Origin: an uncultured Eubacteriales bacterium
GTDB taxonomy: Bacteria; Bacillota; Clostridia; Christensenellales; Aristaeellaceae
NCBI GenBank assembly: GCA_902790015.1
Contig: CADAQF010000032.1
Coordinates: 1 to 40,193 of the forward strand
Length of the DNA stretch: 40,193 nucleotides
Reading direction: 5' to 3'
Position 1 is the first letter of the stretch. Every line of letters begins with the position of its first letter. Both the position numbers and the translations under genes were made by a program. The notes beneath the pieces were generated by a model. The model was not told where the DNA came from, did no database searches, and saw only the letters and a list, made by a program, of their open reading frames with translations. Below, in pieces: positions 1 to 7,182 of this stretch.

Positions 1-16
1 CCTGCCACCCCAGCCA
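1..16 (+). tRNA. 3' end of a tRNA, probably tRNA-Gln (partial)
   Basis: The first 16 bases look like the last part of a tRNA: the 3' strand of the T stem, then ACCCCA, discriminator G and CCA. An acceptor 3' strand of ACCCCA followed by GCCA is typical of bacterial tRNA-Gln. It lies 4 bases before the next tRNA and on the same strand, so it would be one more member of the array. The body and anticodon lie outside the window, so the identity is inferred. Confidence 0.6.
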
Positions 17-20
17 ACTT

Positions 21-96
21 GACCCATTAGCTCAGTTGGCAGAGCACTTGACTTTTAATCAAGGTGTCCGGGGTTCGAATCCCCGATGGGTCACCA
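21..96 (+). tRNA. tRNA-Lys (TTT)
   Basis: Complete cloverleaf with encoded CCA. The acceptor arm pairs GACCCAT with ATGGGTC, the D arm contains AGCTCAGTTGGCAGAGC, the anticodon loop is CTTTTAA (anticodon TTT) and the T loop is TTCGAAT. It is a member of a tightly packed tRNA array, most likely processed from one transcript. Confidence 0.97.
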
Positions 97-115
97 TCCT
101 CTGGAAAGCGTCTGT

Positions 116-199
116 GCGGGCGTGGCGGAATGGCAGACGCGCCAGACTTAGGATCTGGTGCCTAACGGCGTATGAGTTCAAGTCTCTTCGCCCGCACCA
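116..199 (+). tRNA. tRNA-Leu (TAG)
   Basis: Class II tRNA with a long variable arm and encoded CCA. The acceptor GCGGGCG pairs with CGCCCGC. The anticodon stem CCAGA/TCTGG encloses CTTAGGA, giving anticodon TAG. The variable arm (TGCCTAACGGCG) is what is expected for tRNA-Leu. Confidence 0.97.
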
Positions 200-212
200 T
201 TTATGGCTGCGT

Positions 213-288
213 GCGGTAGTAGCTCAGTTGGTAGAGCGCCACCTTGCCAAGGTGGAGGTCGCGAGTCCGAGCCTCGTCTACCGCTCCA
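213..288 (+). tRNA. tRNA-Gly (GCC)
   Basis: The acceptor GCGGTAG pairs with CTACCGC, the discriminator is T, and CCA is encoded. The anticodon stem CCACC/GGTGG encloses TTGCCAA, so the anticodon is GCC. The T loop is slightly unusual: the TTC is read as GTC (GAGTCCGAGC), so the T arm is weaker than in the neighbouring tRNAs. Confidence 0.95.
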
Positions 289-294
289 ACCCCT

Positions 295-368
295 GCGGGT
301 GTAGCTCAATGGCAGAGCTCCAGCCTTCCAAGCTGGTCACGTGGGTTCGATTCCCATCACCCGCTCCA
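295..368 (+). tRNA. tRNA-Gly (TCC)
   Basis: The acceptor GCGGGTG pairs with CACCCGC, with discriminator T and encoded CCA. The anticodon stem CCAGC/GCTGG encloses CTTCCAA, so the anticodon is TCC. It follows the GCC isoacceptor after only 6 bases, so both glycine isoacceptors are co-transcribed. Confidence 0.96.
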
Positions 369-384
369 GCTTTCCGCAGTGTAT

Positions 385-460
385 GCGCCATTAGCTCAGT
401 TGGTAGAGCACCTGACTCTTAATCAGGGTGTCCCGGGTTCGAGTCCCTGATGGCGCACCA
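385..460 (+). tRNA. tRNA-Lys (CTT)
   Basis: The acceptor GCGCCAT pairs with ATGGCGC, and CCA is encoded. The anticodon stem CCTGA/TCAGG encloses CTCTTAA, so the anticodon is CTT. It is the last tRNA of the array and the second lysine isoacceptor in it; a terminator follows directly. Confidence 0.97.
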
Positions 461-465
461 AAAAA

Positions 466-495
466 AGTCCGAAGCAAACGCTTCGGGCTTTTTTT
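466..495 (+). terminator. Rho-independent terminator of the tRNA array
   Basis: A 10-bp stem (AGTCCGAAGC with GCTTCGGGCT, one G-T pair) closes an AAAC loop and is followed by a run of seven T. It begins five bases after the last tRNA CCA, so it ends the array transcript. Confidence 0.93.
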
Positions 496-514
496 ATCAT
501 CACTTTTCCACCGC

Positions 515-1405
515 TTACTTTCCCACCGCTTTTTTGAGCAGGGCCGTAAGCTCCCGGCGGACCTCCCCGTTTGTGCTGGGGTCCATGTTTTTCTCCCACA
601 GGCGCTTGAGCTCAAGGGCGCGGCTTTCCTCCTGTGGGGTGATGTGACCGTGGCCCACCTCGTCGCGCAGCCACTGCTCGAACGTGCCGATCCAGTCGGC
701 GTCGTAGCCGATGTCCTCCGGGCAGCGCTCTATTTTGGAAAGATCCAGCCGGTCGTAATACAGGCGGTAGTTCTGTTCCCCGGGTTTGTCGCCCGCGGCG
801 ATCTTCACCTCGAACACGGGGTCTATCGCCAGCATCCCGTAACCGGCCAGCGGGCCGCTTTCATTTTCCTCGACCAGCGAGCGGTGCACCGCGGCGTGGA
901 CGATCTCGCAGATGTAATTCGTCCACCGCGCGCCCAGATGATGGGAATAAAGCACCCGGGCCTCCAGGTTCACCGCGCATTCGGCGATGCCGCAGGGACG
1001 CACCAGCGTGGAGGGGAGCGGGGTGCAGCCCATCACGTCGATTTCGCTGATGCCCTTGGGCACGGGGCAGCCGGCGATCCAGCTTTCGCGGACCATGTCG
1101 TGGCCGATCCAGCTGATCACGCATTCGGGCACCTCGCGCAGGTTGGCGTAGCCCTGCTTGATGCCGTCCCGCCACTGGTTTTTGTCCAGGTCCCAGGCGT
1201 CCTGCGGGGCGTGCAGGTTGGACAGGGTGAAAGAAAAGAAATTGTGCGCGATGCAGGTGCCCATGGTGACGGGGGTGGTGTTCATGTTGCCGAAGCGGTC
1301 GCAGGTGGTGACGAAATAGGCGGCCTGCGGGGGCTGAATGAAGCGGTGATGCAGCCCGCCGAGACTCCCGTTTTCGCAGGTATAGTGGATGAATTCCGTA
1401 GACAT
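515..1405 (-). CDS. Flavin reductase-like (FMN-binding split-barrel) protein
   Basis: A 296-residue cytoplasmic protein that reads as a member of the flavin reductase-like/flavoredoxin family, which binds FMN on a split beta-barrel and often moves electrons to or from flavins. The N-terminal half carries the family pattern: a conserved PVTMGT segment near residue 45-50, an NFFSF strand, and a VISWIGHDM region before the long C-terminal helices. At about 300 residues it is longer than the single-domain reductases (about 160-200) and resembles the longer clostridial homologues. The substrate cannot be read from sequence. It is the last gene of the minus-strand run, 128 bases downstream of the Bax-inhibitor-like gene, with a terminator hairpin between them, so it is probably transcribed separately. 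Confidence 0.78.
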   Translation of the reverse strand: MSTEFIHYTCENGSLGGLHHRFIQPPQAAYFVTTCDRFGNMNTTPVTMGTCIAHNFFSFTLSNLHAPQDAWDLDKNQWRDGIKQGYANLREVPECVISWIGHDMVRESWIAGCPVPKGISEIDVMGCTPLPSTLVRPCGIAECAVNLEARVLYSHHLGARWTNYICEIVHAAVHRSLVEENESGPLAGYGMLAIDPVFEVKIAAGDKPGEQNYRLYYDRLDLSKIERCPEDIGYDADWIGTFEQWLRDEVGHGHITPQEESRALELKRLWEKNMDPSTNGEVRRELTALLKKAVGK

Positions 1406-1428
1406 AGGATGCTGCGCTTCCTTAAATT

Positions 1429-1448
1429 CCCGGGCCCGTCGGCCCGGG
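1429..1448. other. GC hairpin in the leader of the flavin reductase gene
   Basis: A perfect 8-bp inverted repeat, CCCGGGCC with GGCCCGGG around a CGTC loop, lies 24 bases before the start codon on the minus strand. It has no T run, so it is not a terminator. It could affect mRNA stability or translation; nothing more can be said. Confidence 0.5.
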
Positions 1449-1494
1449 CTGCAGGTCCGTGACGGGGAAAACAGCGTCTTTCATAATAGAAGAA

Positions 1495-1517
1495 GCCGGC
1501 TGGAAAGCGCAGCCGGC
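1495..1517 (-). terminator. Probable terminator after the Bax-inhibitor-like gene
   Basis: On the minus strand GCCGGCTG and CAGCCGGC form an 8-bp stem, followed by TTCTTCTATT. The T tract is interrupted, so termination may be partial. It lies 15 bases after the stop codon of the upstream gene. Confidence 0.6.
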
Positions 1518-1532
1518 ATATGGTGCGGAAGA

Positions 1533-2222
1533 TCAGTCGTCCTTCTTGCCCAGGATGCTGAGCAGGCGGATGAACAGGTTGACGATGTCCACGAAGATCG
1601 AGGCGGCGGAACGCACGGCGTTTACCACGGTGACGGGCCGGCGCTGGGCGACCGCCCAGTCATACCCGATATAGCCGCAGAAGATGAAGACGGCGACATA
1701 GTCCGTGACGACCTGATTGACGCGGAAGATCAGGGATACGACCAGCTCAACGACGATCAGCCCGAGCAGCGAGAAACCAAGCACCGAGCCCATCTTGAGA
1801 AAGACGTCCGGGAAAGCGAAGGAGGCGATAGTCATCAGCGCCACGACGCCCAGCGTGATCAGGAACACCAGGTTGACCGAGGCGGTCGTGTACGCGGCCG
1901 CGAAGCGGGTGACGACCAGCCCCATCGAAACGGACAGGAGCAGAAAGCACAATATGCTCAGGGGAACGGATTCGGTCTTATTGAGCAGGATGAGGCCGCC
2001 GAAGGAGCCCACAGCGTAGAGGATCAGGGACAGCCAAATGTTCATCCGGCAGATCGGCACGGTCAGGTATCTGGCCATCAGGGCGTTGATAAGGCACCCC
2101 AGCACCAGCGTCAGGCCGATGGCGACGTTGTACGTGCGGCGGCTGGTGACGGCCGCGTCGGCGTCCTGATAAATAAGCGCGTTCTTCCCGAACAGATCCT
2201 TCTTCTTTTCTTGTTGCTGCAT
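1533..2222 (-). CDS. Bax inhibitor-1 (BI-1/YccA-YbhL) family membrane protein
   Basis: A 229-residue integral membrane protein of the Bax inhibitor-1-like superfamily. About seven hydrophobic segments can be counted, from roughly residue 30 to the C terminus. The C-terminal region reads AASIFVDIVNLFIRLL and then a short charged tail, which is the conserved last helix of YbhL/YetJ proteins. Bacterial YetJ is a pH-sensitive calcium leak channel, so this protein may do the same; that is inferred from the family. The start is the ATG at 2222 behind GAGAGGATTTAT. It follows the C39-like gene after 33 bases and is probably co-transcribed with it. Confidence 0.88.
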   Translation of the reverse strand: MQQQEKKKDLFGKNALIYQDADAAVTSRRTYNVAIGLTLVLGCLINALMARYLTVPICRMNIWLSLILYAVGSFGGLILLNKTESVPLSILCFLLLSVSMGLVVTRFAAAYTTASVNLVFLITLGVVALMTIASFAFPDVFLKMGSVLGFSLLGLIVVELVVSLIFRVNQVVTDYVAVFIFCGYIGYDWAVAQRRPVTVVNAVRSAASIFVDIVNLFIRLLSILGKKDD

Positions 2223-2255
2223 ATAAATCCTCTCCTTCTTGTGAGGCGGCTCCGT

Positions 2256-3761
2256 TCAGGGAACCGTGTTTTCGTTTTCAAGCTGCACGTTTTTGGGGAG
2301 CAGCCACCCGCGTTTGCCGTTGGCCTCGGCCAGGTAATAGCCGTCCTGCTCCGCAAGTACATACACCGTCGTGCCCGTCGGCCAGTAGCCGATCTGCGTG
2401 CTGTTGGACAGGGGGTTGCGCCGGAAGCCCACGTTGGATTTGCCGGTGGTTTTGCCGTTGATATGGACGACCCCGGTCTGATAGCTTACGGGCGGGACGG
2501 AGACGACCTGGGCGTCCTCCGGGGAAAGATACCCCATGCGGCCCTCATAGCGTACGCATACAGCACTGTCAGTTACGCTGATCACCGGCAGCAGCGCGCC
2601 GCGCGCCACGCGGGCCACCTGCGCGCCGCCGGAATCCCGCAGGATGGCGGCCTTTTTGCTGATGACCAGGGCCGCCTGAGGGGCGTCGGTCTCGTGCCGC
2701 CAGATGAGGTCCAAAGTGGACACGAGGATCGGCTCCTTCTGCCCTGATACGCGCACGGAGGAGACCACCGTGCCGAAGGTCACCAGCTGGGCCGCGGAAA
2801 CGCTGCGTTCCTGACGCACCTGGAGCCAGTACGGCTGCATGACCCGCACGCCCCGTTTGGCCACATAGGACAGGTCCAGCCAGTAGCTGAGCCCTTCATA
2901 GTGCTGGGTCTCCAGGTAATAGCGCGCCCCGGGAAGATCGGACAGGTCCTGAAGGGCCACGAAGGATCCGTCGCTTTCCTGCCGGTACAGCTTGCCGCCC
3001 TTGATCCTTTCCCAGGTGGCGGAGGGGGCGGAGTCCACGATGCGCACCTTGCCGCCGTCTTCGCTCAGCCCGCAGGCAAAGGCGATATGCCCTTTGACGA
3101 TGGCGAAGCTGAATACAGCGCCGTCTTTAAGCAGGTCCGCCACGGCGCCCTCTTCCTTGACCAGGGCCGACTGGGTAAAAAAGCCATAGTCCTTGGCGGC
3201 CTGGGTGATCAGGCGCACGTTGCTGGTGCCGCCCTGGATCAGGCAGTAGCCGTAGCTGGCCGCCAGCGCGGCCGGCTCCGTTTCAGCCCCGGTATAGCCC
3301 AGATAGTGCAGGGCGTTGCTCAGCGTGAAGATCGCGCAGCCGGACTTTTCCAGCTCCTCTTTGCCGTAAGGGTCGTCTGCCCAGGAGCCGTCCTTCTGGC
3401 TGTAGAGGGCGTCGGTTTCCACCGGCACCGCCGCGGCGGTCACCGTGAAGGCGCAGGAAACGGTCTTTTTCTTTTTGTCCGTGCCGGTGACGGCGGCCGA
3501 AAGCACATATTCTCCCGGCTGCTGCGGCAGGTACCAGCCCTCCCGGTGCTTGTCGTTGGTTTTCTGTGAAAAGACGGTCTGCCCGTCCCTTAACAGGGAG
3601 TAGCGGCAGTATTTGAACGTCTGTTCAGCGTCCAGCGTCACGCGCACCGCTTCGCCCAGGGCGTATTCCGTCCGGTCCGTTCTCAGGACCGTTTCACTCA
3701 GCGCGGGCAGGGCAGCCAGCATCAGCAGGATCAGAAATCCCACGGGGAACCATTTTTTCAT
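2256..3761 (-). CDS. Secreted C39-like cysteine peptidase with C-terminal SH3 domains
   Basis: A 501-residue exported protein. Residues 1-22 form a signal peptide (MKK, hydrophobic core, ending ALS). Residues 25-110 look like a beta-sandwich. Residues about 118-285 match the Peptidase_C39_2-type papain-like fold: a YSQKDGSW start, then the nucleophile C142 in SGCAIF, H225 in KGHIAF and D243 in IVDS, a complete Cys-His-Asp set. Two bacterial SH3-like domains follow (about 364-417 and 430-492), which commonly bind peptidoglycan. It is probably a wall-bound protease or amidase-like enzyme; the substrate is unknown. The gene immediately upstream encodes a LysM peptide with a double-glycine leader, and C39 proteases are the class known to cut such leaders, although normally on the cytoplasmic side of an ABC transporter. 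It has its own promoter in the 80-base gap. Confidence 0.82.
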   Translation of the reverse strand: MKKWFPVGFLILLMLAALPALSETVLRTDRTEYALGEAVRVTLDAEQTFKYCRYSLLRDGQTVFSQKTNDKHREGWYLPQQPGEYVLSAAVTGTDKKKKTVSCAFTVTAAAVPVETDALYSQKDGSWADDPYGKEELEKSGCAIFTLSNALHYLGYTGAETEPAALAASYGYCLIQGGTSNVRLITQAAKDYGFFTQSALVKEEGAVADLLKDGAVFSFAIVKGHIAFACGLSEDGGKVRIVDSAPSATWERIKGGKLYRQESDGSFVALQDLSDLPGARYYLETQHYEGLSYWLDLSYVAKRGVRVMQPYWLQVRQERSVSAAQLVTFGTVVSSVRVSGQKEPILVSTLDLIWRHETDAPQAALVISKKAAILRDSGGAQVARVARGALLPVISVTDSAVCVRYEGRMGYLSPEDAQVVSVPPVSYQTGVVHINGKTTGKSNVGFRRNPLSNSTQIGYWPTGTTVYVLAEQDGYYLAEANGKRGWLLPKNVQLENENTVP

Positions 3762-3794
3762 AAACCGACTCCGTTTCTTTCCGAAATCCTGTTG

Positions 3795-3823
3795 ATTATA
3801 CCCTGATTCCGCGCTTTTGTGAA
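3795..3823 (-). promoter_or_regulatory. Promoter of the C39-like gene
   Basis: On the minus strand TTCACA (3818-3823) and TATAAT (3795-3800) are separated by 17 bases and lie 34 bases before the start codon. This is the only promoter-like element seen between the LysM gene and the C39-like gene. Confidence 0.6.
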
Positions 3824-3841
3824 GACGGAACCGGCGTTTTT

Positions 3842-4072
3842 TTACTTGCCGGGGTGGATGATCAGCTGCTGGCCGGGCTGCAGCTGCCGGGGGTTGGAGA
3901 TGCTGTTCCAGCGCATCAGCTCCGCCACGGTCACCCTGAACTGCTTGGCGATGCGGGAAAGCGTATCCCCGTTGACCACCGTGTAGACGACCGTGCTCGC
4001 GTAGCCGCCGGAAGCGTTCTCCAGTTCATCCGCAGATACTTCATACATGTTGTTTTTCATTTCTTCGCTCAT
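3842..4072 (-). CDS. LysM peptide with a double-glycine (bacteriocin-type) leader
   Basis: A 76-residue protein. The start at 4072 is fixed by CAGGAGGTGCC seven bases upstream; a longer frame to 4165 has no ribosome binding site. Residues 1-23 form a charged leader ending ADELENASGG, the classic double-glycine motif of bacteriocin and Nif11-type leaders. What follows, residues 27-75, is a single LysM domain (YTVVNGDTLSRIAKQF ... QPGQQLIIHPG) that binds N-acetylglucosamine in peptidoglycan or chitin. There is no Sec signal peptide. Family knowledge predicts export by a peptidase-containing ABC transporter with cleavage after GG, releasing a 53-residue LysM peptide. No such transporter is in this window, but the next gene encodes a secreted C39-like protease. 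The role is unknown: wall-binding peptide, antimicrobial or signalling are all possible. Confidence 0.85.
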   Translation of the reverse strand: MSEEMKNNMYEVSADELENASGGYASTVVYTVVNGDTLSRIAKQFRVTVAELMRWNSISNPRQLQPGQQLIIHPGK

Positions 4073-4201
4073 AAAGGCACCTCCTGGTTTTTGAATGAAC
4101 GGGGTGAGAGACCTGCAGACGGTCTCCCTTGGTTGATACGCTTTTGAGAACGGGATTGGCAGCAAATGAAGGGCATTTGAAGGAATAAAGGGGAAGAGGG
4201 G

Positions 4202-6247
4202 TCAGCGGGACGACTCAGGCGAAGTCCGGGGGAGCCAGACGCGCATTTCGCTCTCGCCGCGGTTGCTCCAGGCGAAATAGGGGATCAGGGAAAGCGTGAC
4301 GGGGGAAAGCCGCTCCTTTTGGGCGGCGGACGGATAGAGCGGCCCGTCTTCCTCCGGAGTGACCCGGAAAGCCGGTACCTGCAGGGACGGCAGGGACAGG
4401 CCGGCCATTTCCGTACGCCCGGGCACGGCGTGCGTTTCGGCGTCCGCAGGGACGCGCAGCAGATGCAGCCCGGGCCCGTTGTCGGTGCTTTCGGCGCAGA
4501 AGACGAACGGCCCGCGCACAAAACAGACCTGCCCGGTCAGTTCCCGCACACGGGAGTCGGCCATGAGCAGCCTTATGGGCATGGAAAAATCGAAAGACAG
4601 GGTATCCCCCTTTTGCCACGGGCGGGTCAGATACAGGTAGCCTCCTTTAAGCGCAGGCTCGCAGGCCCCGAACGAGGTATTCAGGCTGTACCCGTCAGCC
4701 CAGCCGGGCAGGCGGAAGGCCAGCGTGCCCGAAGCGGCGCCGGACAGCACGGTCAGCCGCACCCGCCCGCTTTCGGTAAGGTCGGCGTCCAGCGAAAGCC
4801 GCAGCTCCTTCCCGCCCAAAGACACGTTCATTTCCTGCGCGATATACAGATGGAAATACAGCGTATCTTCCGTATGGGTGCCTGCGTAGGCGCCCAGGGA
4901 GGACAAGAACCGCGCGATATTGGGCGGGCAGCAGGCGCAGCCGAACCATTTCTGCCGTACCGGGCGGACGTGGGAAAGCCGCTGATCCTCCCGGCAGTAC
5001 AGAGGATCGGCCTCAAGGGGATTGACGTAGAAGAAGCTTTTTCCGTCCAGCGCCATGCCGGAAAGGACGGCGTTGTACAGCGCCCGCTCCATCACGTCCG
5101 CGTATTCGGAAACGGGGTTCAGCTGCAGCATCCTCCGGGCGAAAAAGCAAAGCCCGATGGCGGCGCAGGTTTCCGCGTAAGCGGTGTCGGAGGGCAGGTC
5201 ATACGGCAGGGAGAAGGCCTCTCCCAGGTGGGTGGCGCCCACGCCGCCGGTCACGTACATCTTTTCCCTCGTGACGGACCGCCACAGTCTTTCGCAGGCC
5301 TCCCGCATGGGCCGGTCGTCCTTAAGACGCGCCTCGTCCGCCATGCCGGCGGCCAGGTACATCTGCCTGACGGCGTGGCCGCGGGCCTCCTGCGTGTCGC
5401 GCACGGGCCGGTCGGCCTGGTGATAGGCGTAGCGGGAGGCGGTCACAGGAAGCGGGGGAAGGCCTTCTCCCGCCCGGCGCCTGTTTTCCTCCAGGGCAAA
5501 GGTGCTGGGCTCTGTGCCCCGCACGTCCAGGAAAAAACAGGAAAGATCCCTGTACGCTGTATCTCCGGTGGCCTCATACAGCCGAAACAGCGCCATTTCG
5601 GCGATCTCGTGCCCGGGGCAGCCCCTTTCAAGATTGGGGCCGAAGCGCCTTGAGATGCAACGGGCGAAGCGGCAGGCAGCGTCCAGCAGGTCGGTTTGGC
5701 CCGTGGCCTCCTTCCAGGCGACGGCCGCCTCCGCCAAATGCCCGAAGCAGTACAGCTCGTGGTGATCCCTGAGGTTTGAAAACGCGGCGGAGATATCGGT
5801 CAGGGAATAAAAGGTGTCCAGATAACCGTCGGCCTCCTGCGCGGCGCAGATCAGGTCCACCGCCTGTTGGGCCGTTTGCCTGAGCTGTTCGTCGGGCTGC
5901 TGGATCAGCTGGTAGGAAACGGCCTCTATCCACTTATAGCCGTCGGAGTCCTGAAACACCCAGCCGTAGAACGTGTCGGGGTCGGGCGTTTGGCCGTCGG
6001 GCTGGGTCACCATGCCCGAAGCGGCTCTGCGCGGCACAAAGCGCCCCGCCCGGCGCGCGGCGGCTGCCCGGGCGGCGGCCCGCATATTGTGCACGAAAAA
6101 GCTTGGCGCGGCGCCCTCCACGCGGTCGTTCAGCGCTTCCCACTGATAGGGAATGACTTCCCGGCGGACCAGCTCGTTTTCCCTTTTCCACAGCGCGTCC
6201 GTAAGGCGCACCGCGCTCAATGGGAGCGGCAGGGAGAACTGCGTCAT
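4202..6247 (-). CDS. Glycoside hydrolase family 127, beta-L-arabinofuranosidase
   Basis: A 681-residue enzyme without a signal peptide, close in length to HypBA1 (658), the founding GH127 beta-L-arabinofuranosidase. The residues that coordinate zinc and catalyse in HypBA1 can all be placed: E359 and C361 in AETCAAIG (HypBA1 E338, C340), C437, C439 and C440 in FGCACCPP (C415, C417, C418, with C417 the nucleophile), and E343 in LGEAF as the likely acid/base (E322). The alpha/alpha-barrel is followed by beta domains from about residue 470. It probably removes beta-L-arabinofuranosyl units from imported plant oligosaccharides in the cytoplasm. GGAGG lies six bases before the ATG. It starts 13 bases after the kinase gene upstream, so the two share a transcript. 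No arabinose catabolic genes are adjacent. Confidence 0.93.
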   Translation of the reverse strand: MTQFSLPLPLSAVRLTDALWKRENELVRREVIPYQWEALNDRVEGAAPSFFVHNMRAAARAAAARRAGRFVPRRAASGMVTQPDGQTPDPDTFYGWVFQDSDGYKWIEAVSYQLIQQPDEQLRQTAQQAVDLICAAQEADGYLDTFYSLTDISAAFSNLRDHHELYCFGHLAEAAVAWKEATGQTDLLDAACRFARCISRRFGPNLERGCPGHEIAEMALFRLYEATGDTAYRDLSCFFLDVRGTEPSTFALEENRRRAGEGLPPLPVTASRYAYHQADRPVRDTQEARGHAVRQMYLAAGMADEARLKDDRPMREACERLWRSVTREKMYVTGGVGATHLGEAFSLPYDLPSDTAYAETCAAIGLCFFARRMLQLNPVSEYADVMERALYNAVLSGMALDGKSFFYVNPLEADPLYCREDQRLSHVRPVRQKWFGCACCPPNIARFLSSLGAYAGTHTEDTLYFHLYIAQEMNVSLGGKELRLSLDADLTESGRVRLTVLSGAASGTLAFRLPGWADGYSLNTSFGACEPALKGGYLYLTRPWQKGDTLSFDFSMPIRLLMADSRVRELTGQVCFVRGPFVFCAESTDNGPGLHLLRVPADAETHAVPGRTEMAGLSLPSLQVPAFRVTPEEDGPLYPSAAQKERLSPVTLSLIPYFAWSNRGESEMRVWLPRTSPESSR

Positions 6248-6260
6248 AATAAACCTCCGT

Positions 6261-7103
6261 TCATTGGGCGCGGATGCCTATGCGCGTACAGGGCGTCCTG
6301 CCGTTCAGGATATCGGAAAGCCTGCAGCGCTTGGCATTGGCAATGGTGACGCAGACGCCCTGCAGGGCCGAGCGCAGCGCGAACTCAAGCTTCGCGCCCG
6401 CGCCGTTGGCCCCCTGCCGGGAGGCGCCGACGCAGTGCGTCTGCAGCTCCCGGATGCGGGCGGTCAGTTCCTCGGGGGTATCGGCGAAAACGTCCCTGAC
6501 CAGGGTGGAGGGGTCGTGAGGGTCCCGGTAAATGCCGTCGGCGCTGGTCAGCAGGATCATCTGCCTTACCTGCATCAGTTCGCTGACGACGGCGGCGGTC
6601 TCATCGTTGTCCACGCATTCCACCACCTGCTCGCCGGGATGGGCCAGCTGCATCTGCGCCAGCTCCAGCTTGCGGTTTTCCTCGTCGGACACGGCGTCGT
6701 TGTAGTTGATGATGGGGATGGCGCCCTGCTCGGCGCAGTGGCTCAGCAGCTGACGCAGGTGGCGGCGCTTCTGGGGGTCGTTGAAATGGTTATGCTCCAC
6801 CAGCACCTGGCGCACGGAGTATTCCGGCCGCACGAAGCGCCGGTAGGTCTCCATGAGGATGGCCTGCCCCTGGGAGGAATAATCGGTCTTGTTGGCCTCC
6901 GGGTCCCCGTCCAGTTCCCGGCCGGTGCGCTTCATATAGTCCAGCCTTCCTATTTCCGTGGCTCCGGAGGAGACCAGCGCCATGCCGGGCCGAAGCTCCC
7001 CGCCCAGGCGGGAAAAAAGGTTGTAGTCGATATCGCTGTCCTCCCGGCGGATCAGCGCCATGGAGCCGATTTTGACGACCAGTTCGATGGAAGAGGGGTT
7101 CAT
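6261..7103 (-). CDS. Amino acid kinase, glutamate 5-kinase-like, without PUA domain
   Basis: A 280-residue member of the amino acid kinase superfamily, most like ProB, which phosphorylates glutamate in the first step of proline synthesis. The N terminus has VVKIGSMAL (K-x-G-S phosphate-binding site), then LVSSGATEIG, the PIINYNDAV segment matching the ProB PVINENDAV substrate loop, VDNDETAAVVSEL and LLTSADGIY. The C-terminal GANGAGAKLEFA corresponds to the ProB GTGGM-x-TK segment. The start at 7103 follows CGGAGGAATACAG; the frame could extend to 7199 but would overlap recF. The PUA domain of long ProB (367 residues) is absent, and no proA is nearby. The pairing with recF and GH127 is odd, so a different substrate is possible. 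Confidence 0.75.
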   Translation of the reverse strand: MNPSSIELVVKIGSMALIRREDSDIDYNLFSRLGGELRPGMALVSSGATEIGRLDYMKRTGRELDGDPEANKTDYSSQGQAILMETYRRFVRPEYSVRQVLVEHNHFNDPQKRRHLRQLLSHCAEQGAIPIINYNDAVSDEENRKLELAQMQLAHPGEQVVECVDNDETAAVVSELMQVRQMILLTSADGIYRDPHDPSTLVRDVFADTPEELTARIRELQTHCVGASRQGANGAGAKLEFALRSALQGVCVTIANAKRCRLSDILNGRTPCTRIGIRAQ

Positions 7104-7182
7104 CTGTATTCCTCCGAAGGATAAAGTTGCTTTGATCAGGCCCGCTTTCAGGAAATCGCTGAATGAAGCCTTCCGCACATCG

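Noticed and set aside
36..450. Open frames across the tRNA array
   Set aside because: They read through five complete tRNA genes and are not proteins.
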